Assembly: GCF_026210795.1 (NCBI RefSeq)
Contig: NC_089441.1
Span: 3,162,001 to 3,226,000 of the forward strand
Origin: Rhizophagus irregularis
Lineage: Eukaryota; Glomeromycota; Glomeromycetes; Glomerales; Glomeraceae
Reading direction: 5' to 3'
DNA: 64,000 nt
Shown here piece after piece: positions 56,055 to 64,000 of the stretch. The position numbers and the translations under genes are program-made. A model generated the notes under the pieces. It made no database searches, had not been told where the DNA came from, and was given only the letters and a program-made list of their open reading frames with translations. Position 1 is the first letter of the stretch. Each line of letters opens with the position of its first letter.

Positions 56055-59035
56055 GTGAGTTTCAAATGCCCCCTTTGTATGCGAATATTCAGTCAACGCT
56101 TTGCATATACTCAACACGCCCAAAAATGCTTAAAAAATGTAGAAGTAGAAGTAGAAGATGATGATGATAATAATGATAGTGAAAAATATAGCAGTGAAAT
56201 GGATACAAGAAGTAATCTAAGTAGTGAATATGAAAATGATAAAGTTGAGGTAATTATGTTATTCCAGATTATTCTTTTTAAAGAAAAAGCTCAAATTATA
56301 CTAACTCATTTTGGTTTATAATTTTAGGTGAATGATGATAATAATGTACAAAATATGTCATTTGACAGTATTGGAAGTGCAATATCAGAGATGAGCCTTG
56401 AAGATAGTAACTTTGAAAATATATTAGATTCATCTGAAGAGCCTGAAATTTTTGAAGAACCCAAAAATCTCAATACCAAAACTTGCACAGAATTTCCTAA
56501 TGATGCTTATAAAGATCTAATGTTATTAGTAACGAAATATAAAATAAACAATAAAGGTGGTAATGAAATAATACGTTTTTTTAATAAACATTCAAATCTT
56601 ACAGAATCACCATTACCAAAAAATATCGAACAGGGGACGAGCATTTATGAATAATATGAAGTTTTCTAATTTAGAATTTAGTAAAGTTCTTATAACAAAA
56701 CATAAAGATAAAGATTATTTTCTTTATTATCGAAAACTTAATACAGTGCATCAAAAATATCTTAACTGTTCCTGACATAACACAAAATTTTGCGCTATCT
56801 TACGAAAACTATGAGGTAAATAGTAAATATTAGTTAATTCAATAATTTAAATAATATTTATTTTAATTTATTTATATTATTTTATAGTATAATAGAGAAA
56901 GTATTTACAGTGAACAAAACACTGGAAAATGGTGGAAAACTACGCAAGAATCCTTACCTACTGGTTCCAAATTATTATCAATTATTTTATATTCAGATGC
57001 AACAACTACAGATACATTAGGAAAAAGTCAATTGCATCCAATATATATTACATTAGGTAATATCCCAATATGGCGTCGTAATAAACAGGATGCAAAGCAA
57101 CTTTTGAGATATTTACCAATTTTAGAAGCTGCAAATAAAGATCTGGTTCGTGATACCTTTCATAAATCTTTACGTCATTTACTAGAACCAATTATTTTAT
57201 TAAAAGATGGTATAGACCTTTTTATAAATAATGAAAATACCTGGTTTTATCCTAGAGTTTCAACTATTATTGCAGATTGGCCGGAGGCCGCAAGTTTTTG
57301 TTTAGTTTATAAATCCTCCAATTCAAACCTTCCATGTCACTCCTGTTTAGTTAAAAGGGAAAATCTTGCAAATATAGACTTATCGGTTAACGATGTAATA
57401 CTAAGAACTCATGATGAAATGCGTAAACATTTTGAAAATGATACACAAAGATCTGTTTGCATAGAATCTGTACATAATTTTTTTTGGGATTTACCGTAAG
57501 TATGCAAAAGTAGAAATAATTATAATAACATATATAATTAATTATAAATATTTATATTATCAAGGAATATAAATATCTACTTGGCTACTGTTCCTGACAG
57601 AATGCATCATTTAGATTTAGGTTTATTTCGTTATCAAATTATCTTCACGTGCGATATCTTAAAATTGCAACATGTTAATGGTAATAAATTAGTTGAAGAA
57701 GTAGATCGCCATTTAGCAGCAATCCCACGTTTTCCCGCCATTAAAATTTTTTCCAATGGACTGCAGTCAATTGCAAGATTAACTGCTAATGAATATCGAA
57801 GTTTGATGAAAGTCATGATATTTGTTATTGATAATTTATATGATGAAAATAACAATGAAGTAGATAATTTTGTAAATAATGATGATCTTACGAAATTGTA
57901 CGAATATTGGAATGAAATGTATATTTTAAGTAGATATGAAGAATTTAGTGAAAGTGACTTGGAGAAATTTAATGTATGTATTAAAATTTTAGTAAAATTG
58001 AAAATTTAAATTAAATAAATTAAATTAACATTTAAGTTTTAGAATGCAATACATAGATGGGCGCGGATGTTTGTCAAGGCTTTTAAATTTGTTTTTCCTT
58101 CCAATTTGAAGTTACCTAAATTGCATTCATGGGTTTATCATATTATTGACTCAATACGATCTTATGGCGCAATAAATGGCTATACTACAGAAACTTACGA
58201 AAGTCTTCACAAATATTTCGTTAAAATACCCTACCGAATTAGCAATAAAAAAGATGTCGAACCTCAGATTTTACGAACTGTAAGTATTTGAAAATTTTAT
58301 TTATTATATATATTTATTATATAACTTAAGATGGAAATTAAATTAATAGATAAAACATCAAGCAATATCTATTAGAATGTCTCAACATTCAGTGAATCCG
58401 GCAAAAATACCTCGCACTTGTAAATTTTCTGCAAGACTCTTTGAATTCTCTTTACAAGATGCAAATACATTTTTTAATGAAAAAAAAGATTCTGTAGACA
58501 ATAAAATGCAGACTGGTTTTGCTAGATTTATAAGTTGTCCGGATTCGTATACTGATTTACTTGATGGTTTCGCAATTATTGGTGAAACCCGAATAAACAT
58601 ATACGGATCGGTAACGCTGGAAAATGGTGCCATAATGCGTGCCAGCAAAAGGTATCATAATAAAGTATGGTTTAGCGACATAGCTATTTCAATGGATTCT
58701 GAAGAATCGAATGATTATATATCAGACAAAGGACTTTGTTATGGACAGGTATTTTTCCAATTTATGTAATAATTTATTATAAAAGTATTAATAAATATTT
58801 ATTATTTATAGGCCTTATTGTTAGCAGAAGTATTAACAGACCCACCGCTAAATCTCGCATTAATTAATGGTACGATTTTAAATCTAAAAGGAACCCATAT
58901 TTATATGGATGTCCTCACTTAAAATTGATAGAATTATATAACTTTGTAGCTATAGAGTCTATACGTGGTGTCGTTCGCATAGTACCCCGATTTGATAAAC
59001 AAAATGAATATTTCGTAAATAAATATATTTTTTAG
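56055..59035 (+). pseudogene. Plavaka-type transposase, copy 2
   Basis: Counterpart of 45120-48100 with the same exons. The start codon is GTG here (copy 1 has ATG). An extra G near 56636 shifts exon 2 (IEQGTSIYE-stop) and another extra base lies near 56731. Exon 3 (56893-57498), exon 4 with ATVPDRMHHLDLGLF, exon 5 with TTETYESLHKYF and exon 6 (MSQHSVNPAKIPRTCKFSAR ... GLCYGQ) are open, so exon 6 is better preserved than in copy 1. Exon 7 lost two bases near 58865. Neither copy alone encodes the full protein. Confidence 0.8.
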
Positions 59036-59139
59036 TCACTTGATATAGGAGTTTTGATTTATTTTAATAAAATTATATCCTTAAAAGAATTTATGGTCAC
59101 GTTTTCCATATCATAAATAAAATGCAGATTTATTTATTT

Positions 59140-59335
59140 AATTATTAACAACACGGGCGTGACATAAATAAATCGTGACTGAAATTTGTGTTCAATTTGT
59201 GTTGATAATTCTGGTAAAAAATTTGTTAATTTTGGCCAAATTTCGTTAAATTTGTTAAATTTGTGTTGAGTTTGTGTTGAATTTGTGTTGCGTAATTTTT
59301 TATTTATCACAAGGGGATGATATTTAGTAATTGCA
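59140..59335. repeat. Inner inverted repeat, right arm, copy 2
   Basis: Inverse of 53222-53432, ending GATATTTAGTAATTGCATG as in copy 1. Confidence 0.78.
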
Positions 59336-59844
59336 TGTACGACGTACAAGATTTTTTTTATGATTTTTTTAAGAAATGTACGCAAAATATTTAATCAGAA
59401 TATAATTGTTTTATTTTTAAATATGATATATTGATGATTTTTTTTTAAAATTCAATAGAATGTGCTAATAATAAATTGTTTTATTTTTAAATATAATATA
59501 TTGATATTTATATTTAAATAACCAAAACATGTACATGATTTTTAATTATTTTTAATTGAAATCAAACTAAGATTTTTTTTTAAAAAAAAATTAAAATAAA
59601 TTAAGTGATTTATATACATATTTAGAATCATGATATTTATATTTAGATAATCCATATCCGCATGAGATTTAATTAATATGTTTAATGATGAAAAGTCTAA
59701 TAAATTAAATTTTAATTGAAACGAGAAATAAAATCAAACCAAAGAGGTATTGTTCAAATTTTATTTAAAGTGACATTTTACGACTTTCTTTCAAATTTTT
59801 ACTCATCCCAAAATCAAATTATAAAAATAAAATCAAATCTAATA

Positions 59845-60485
59845 ATGCCTCGCCAAACACGTTGTCGTTCCTATAACGTCCATTGGAACTGGGCTATGAT
59901 GGACGAACTTGTCGACATACGCCGCGATAGAAACCGCGCCTACCATAATATTAATGGTAGAAGCCGCCAAGATTTTTGGGACTCTGTTGCCAATAGGTTC
60001 ATATGACTAATATCTATAATTTTCTTTAAGAAAGAATTTAAATTCAAATTAACCAATCCATTTAATTGAATCAGAATAAATAGAATATTTCGAACGAGGG
60101 TTTCCGGGCAACAGTGCAGCCAAAAGTGGAGGAACCTCGTCAGGGATTACCATGTAAGTAAATAAATAAAATTACATTCATTTAAACTAAATGTATTTAC
60201 CGAATATTCAAACTGATTTTGATATTTAGAACTATGTCCTTTATCGTAATGGTACCCCTGATCGGCCTGGGCGGCGGCTGTGGACGCGTACCGGCCAAAG
60301 ATATTATCGCGAATTTAGAACGAGATTTTGGGAGAGGCCGGGTAATTATACTATAATAAAATTTTATAATTAATATTACATTCTATTTTACGTTCGCATT
60401 TTAAATTTGATAAATTTGATCAATTTTAGATACGCGTGACGATCGTAGGAGAAGGAGAAACTTACCTACGTATCGTAGAAGATAA
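59845..60485 (+). CDS. Trihelix/SANT-like DNA-binding protein of the large transposon, copy 2
   Basis: Four exons: 59845-59996, 60084-60153, 60230-60341 and 60430-60485, all GT-AG, summing to 390 nt (129 aa). The start ATG 59845 gives MPRQTRCRSY; the frame is open further upstream but that part reads as leader. The trihelix pattern is clear: HWNWAMMDELVDIRRDRN, then INGRSRQDFWDSVANRI across the first splice, then QQCSQKWRNLVRDYH. Three spaced aromatic (Trp) helix positions are present. A basic Arg-rich tail (RPGRRLWTRTGQRYYREF, DDRRRRRNLPTYRRR) follows. Myb/SANT partners of other DNA transposons bind subterminal repeats; the neighbouring 50-bp array is the obvious candidate target, which is inference. 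Intact in this copy only. Confidence 0.8.
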
Positions 60486-60859
60486 TTATTTTTATTTTTT
60501 TATTTATTAAGTGAGTAGCTAGGCCCAGTCCGTACCAAATATCGGCTGGAGACTCACGTTTTTTTTGGGCTGTGACTGATACTGACGTCCACGCCGTACA
60601 GCCTGGGTACTATTTTATAAAATAGTAGCGAACAAGTATCAAATGTATATTTTTTTATTAAGTTATAATAAAAATTAGAATTTACTTTAATTTTTAACAT
60701 AAAAATTGTAAATAATAAAAAATTCGTAAATAAAAATAAATTTGCTTTCCCAAACTTAAAAAAAAAGGTGTTTATATAAAAGAAAAGGTGTTTATATTAT
60801 TTTTGATTATTCAATAGTATCACATGCCCCTTGTATACGTTCTACTGCATACGCAGTTT

Positions 60860-61405
60860 ACAATCTCGTAAATTTTCAAAACGGAATATTACGCAGGTTT
60901 ACAGTCTCGTAAATTTTCGAAATATTTCAACCGTAATATTACGCAGGTTTACAGTTTCGTAAATTTTCGAAATATTTTAACCGTAATATTACGCAGGTTT
61001 ACAGTCTCGTAAATTTTCGAAATATTTCAACCGTAATATTACGTAGGTTTACAGTCTCGTAAATTTTCGAAATATTTCAACCGTAATATTACGCAGGTTT
61101 ACAGTTTCGTAAATTTTCGAAATATTTCAACCGTAATATTACGCAGGTTTACAGTTTCGTAAATTTTCGAAATATTTCAACCATAATATTACGCAGGTTT
61201 ACAGTTTCGTAAATTTGCAGAATATTTTGACCGTAATATTGCGTAAATCTTACGATATTGTAAACTTACGTAATATTTTAACCGTAATATCACATAAATC
61301 TTACGAAATTGTAAACTTACGTAATATTTTGAAATTTTTCGAAATATTATGCCATAAACTTTCATAAACTTACAAAATCGTAAACTTACGCAATTTTTTG
61401 CGCTA
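60860..61405. repeat. Right subterminal 50-bp array, copy 2
   Basis: About seven 50-bp units of the same type as 49975-50640 followed by degenerate CGTAAACTTACG words to the terminus. Unit number and single bases (CAGTCTCG or CAGTTTCG) differ from copy 1, so the array evolves by slippage or unequal exchange. Confidence 0.88.
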
Positions 61406-61422
61406 TAAAATTTCCTGATGTA

Positions 61423-64000
61423 TAATTGATAACGTAAAAATTTTGATCAAGAATATAAATAGAATATGGAACACAATTCGAGATACGTTTAAAAAAGCTA
61501 ATAATGAATTGCCGAAAAAGAAAGGTAACCCGAATAAAGAAGTGTTACCTAAAACTATCATGTTTTATAAGAGATTTTTACATAAATTATCATTTATTTT
61601 AACAAATTTAACGGAAAAAAAGATCATTAGTTTGAATTTAACTAATTATAGAGAATGTAAAAAATTTATAGAAAAGTATTATGAAATAATATCAGAAATA
61701 TGTTTTAAATTTGCAATAGACATAGATGGACTGCTCGATAAAAATATAAAAGAGTTTAAAGAAATAGTCAAGATAGCCTTTAAATTAGTTCAGGTGAATT
61801 TTGCTGAAGAAAGTAAAATATATAAAGAAGAGAAAATGAAGTTTTATATCCAACGATGGTGCGAAGATATACAAGATAATAAAAAAAGGTTTCTAGATTC
61901 TACGTTGAATAGAAAAAGAAGAAAAATTGTTTTGGATAAAATAGTAATAGAAAAAAATTCAGTAAAACAATTAATTTCAGATAAGGAATTGATAGAAAAT
62001 GAGTTGATCGAACATTTCAGATCATTTGCGGGAAAAAAGTTGAATTCAAATGAAAAGTTAAAAGGAAGATGGATTCGTCAATATAGTCCTATACAAGATA
62101 TAAATGAATGTTGGTATAACGAAGTTATTCAACCTATTAGTGAGAGTGAATAGGACCATATGATTAGACAGCTAGCAAATAATAAAGCGCCAGAAATCTC
62201 CCAGATATCGAATGAAATGCTCAAACATATGGGAGCTTCAATGAAAAGTGTCACGTTAAAATTAGCAAATTTATGTTTACAAGTCGGTGATATCCCTGAA
62301 GAATAGAGACATGCGTTATTGTATCCTATCCCGAAGACAATGGATTGGGAGTACTCATTAACAAAAACTAGACCAATAATACTCCTAGAAACTTTGAGAA
62401 AAGTGTTAGTAAAAATTGTTACAAAAAGATTATTTAAAGTTATTGCGAAGCGTAATATATTAAAAGGAGGTAATCACGTGGGGCTACCTGGTGGATCTAC
62501 AGAGGCGCCTTTAAGAATCATTAATACTTGTATTGAAGACGCAAAGAAGAATAATAAAGAGTTGTGGTTGACTTTTCAGGACCTCTCTAAAACTTATGAT
62601 AGGGTAGATATTAAGATGCTTAAATTAGCATTGCAAAGAATTAAGATCCCAGAGGTTTCGATCTGTTTGATGATTAACTTATTTACGAATAGTAAAAAAA
62701 GTGTTATAAAAGAAAAAGGAATAACGAAACAATACACGTCTATCATAGGAATAGATCAAGGTGAGGTCATTTCACCGCTGCTATGAACAATTTATTATGA
62801 TCCATTGCTCGCAGAAATTAATTCATTAAAAATGAGATATGAAATTGAGCATTGCTTTAAAAGTAATGTACAATCAGACCAAGAAGAAAAACTCAGAATT
62901 AATGTATCATCACAGTCATATATGGATAACGTCATGTGGATTACTAAAAGTAAAGCTCAGTTAGAGCAGATCTTGAAAATTGCAGATGAATTTAACATTA
63001 TGAACAATATACAAACAAATTATGATAAGTTTGAAATGATAACGAACAAAAAGTTAGATAAAGATATTGTTGAAGTTAATTTCGGATCGTCAAAAAGAAT
63101 GATTAAACCATTAACATCAAAAGAATCTGTGAGAATTTTAGGTGTTTGGATTAATTTAGATTTAAAAACTAATTATGTCTTTAACCAGTGCATGGATATT
63201 ATTAAAAGATATAACAAAACAATTAGCTTCAAACAAATAACGGATTTGCAGATGAAATATATATATAATCACGTGATTATTCCTCATGTTGACTATAAAG
63301 CACAATTGTTAGTTTGGACAAATTCTCAAACAGAAAAATTAAATTCTACCTGTAGATATATGTTTAAAAGAAAAGCGTCATTGCCACTTACTACTCCTAA
63401 TAGTATTATACATTTATCATTGGGTTATGCTATTAAAGATATTAATACGATTCAAGCTCAAAGACAGTTAAGTAGATTATACAATCAAGTGATATCAAAG
63501 GGTATGATGAAAGATATTTTTGAAATAGATTGTAAACAATTGCAAAGTGAATTACTATCTAATAAATCTCCATTAGCAACATGGAATATTAGTCTGAAAG
63601 ACTTACAAGTAAAACACTATTTATTAGCTCGTGTTTTAGCACTCTTATACGACAATATGTTAACCATAAAATCAAGTGGTATGAGAGTTAATCAGATTCA
63701 AGGGGGATTATTACCAATAGTAGACATATGTACACATAAAGAAATATTTTCAAATGGAATTAATAAGGGACTGAAAGGGAAAAATATTTATTTCGTTAGT
63801 CAGTTGATGTCGTCAGATGGTATACGTCTTCTGAGATATAAAGATTTGAAACACAGAACTAAGATAAATACACAGGGTAGAATCCCTAGTTGGTTCAAGT
63901 TTATAGAAACTAAACTTATTAAAGATCCTTTAAAATCTAAGAAAGTAAAAACTGATTATCAATTAGAATATAATATACATAGTGTAACTACAAAAATTGA
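61423..64000 (+). pseudogene. LINE copy 2 ORF2, reverse transcriptase part (runs off window)
   Basis: Continues the frame of 50918-51849. The linker helix (FYIQRWCEDIQDNKKRFLDS) precedes the RT motifs: NNKAPEISQISNEMLKHM, TKTRPIILLETLRKVLVKIV, FQDLSKTYDRVD (motif A), GIDQGEVISPLL (motif B) and SYMDNVMWI, where the second Asp of the YMDD box is Asn. Then come VRILGVWINLDL and the thumb region. In-frame stops at 62151 (TAG), 62304 (TAG) and 62784 (TGA) each align with a Trp in the ORF2 family. No frameshift is seen to the window end. RNase H lies beyond the window. Confidence 0.9.

Larger units (their letters stand above)
51852..61420 (+). mobile_element. Large three-gene Plavaka-like transposon, copy 2
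   Basis: 9569 bp with the same CATCAGGAAATT ends and a 2-bp duplication TA (51850-51851 and 61421-61422). The gene order and internal repeats are the same as copy 1, with only scattered substitutions and small indels, mainly repeat-length differences. It is inserted in the endonuclease-RT linker of the same LINE. In-frame rejoining of the LINE across it proves the border. Confidence 0.93.

Noticed and set aside
1-64000. tRNA, rRNA or other structured RNA genes
   Set aside because: I looked for tRNA-like B boxes and conserved rRNA blocks and saw none that I could support. A covariance-model scan would be decisive.

Overview
The window is AT-rich eukaryotic DNA made almost entirely of transposable elements, many inserted inside one another. 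Short GT-AG introns, LINE elements with endonuclease, reverse transcriptase and RNase H domains, Plavaka-type transposases, FAR1-type Mutator, Harbinger and Tigger/pogo elements, and repetitive orphan proteins all suggest the genome of an arbuscular mycorrhizal fungus (Glomeromycotina, Rhizophagus-like). That assignment rests on remembered family resemblance, not on a search. I see no rRNA, no tRNA and no clear single-copy housekeeping gene.

Layout. 1-3450: palindromic minisatellites and overlapping small hAT-like and palindromic elements. 4195-5885: an unrecognised multi-exon gene or remnant. 6898-9500: a Tigger element whose transposase was hit by two hAT MITEs and one 101-bp hairpin MITE. 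9972-11050: a truncated second Tigger/pogo. 11440-12250: an 80-bp satellite. 12761-13204: a CACTA-like MITE. 14066-15768: a repetitive orphan pseudogene carrying a hAT MITE. 16086-25554: a hAT MITE that received a full-length LINE (16129-25136, minus strand, 16-bp target duplication, poly-A), whose ORF1 in turn holds another 8-bp-TSD element. 27100-30797: a FAR1/Mutator pseudogene. 30826-38381: a Tigger element containing a Harbinger element, a tandem array that looks like repeated micro-exons, and a transposase gene split by a hAT MITE. 38384-64000: a second, decayed LINE (plus strand) split by two copies (9694 and 9569 bp) of a large Plavaka-like DNA transposon.

The large element is the most interesting object. 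Each copy has 12-bp perfect terminal repeats beginning CATCAGGAAATT within about 38 bp of imperfect inverted repeat, a 2-bp target duplication, subterminal arrays built on a CGAAATATT motif, an inner inverted repeat of about 200 bp, and three genes: a seven-exon Plavaka-type transposase, a five-exon gene of unknown function on the opposite strand, and a small four-exon trihelix/SANT-like DNA-binding protein. A 101-bp hairpin MITE at 7922-8022 shares its termini. Removing the insertions on paper restores the reading frame of the host element at most sites, which fixes their borders to the base.

Most coding sequences here are decayed. Many nonsense codons sit at expected tryptophan or arginine positions (TGG to TGA/TAG, CGA to TGA), and two catalytic Asp residues have become Asn, so G:C to A:T transitions seem to be a main cause. 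The best preserved genes are the Harbinger transposase (31125-32330) and the trihelix gene of large-element copy 2 (59845-60485).
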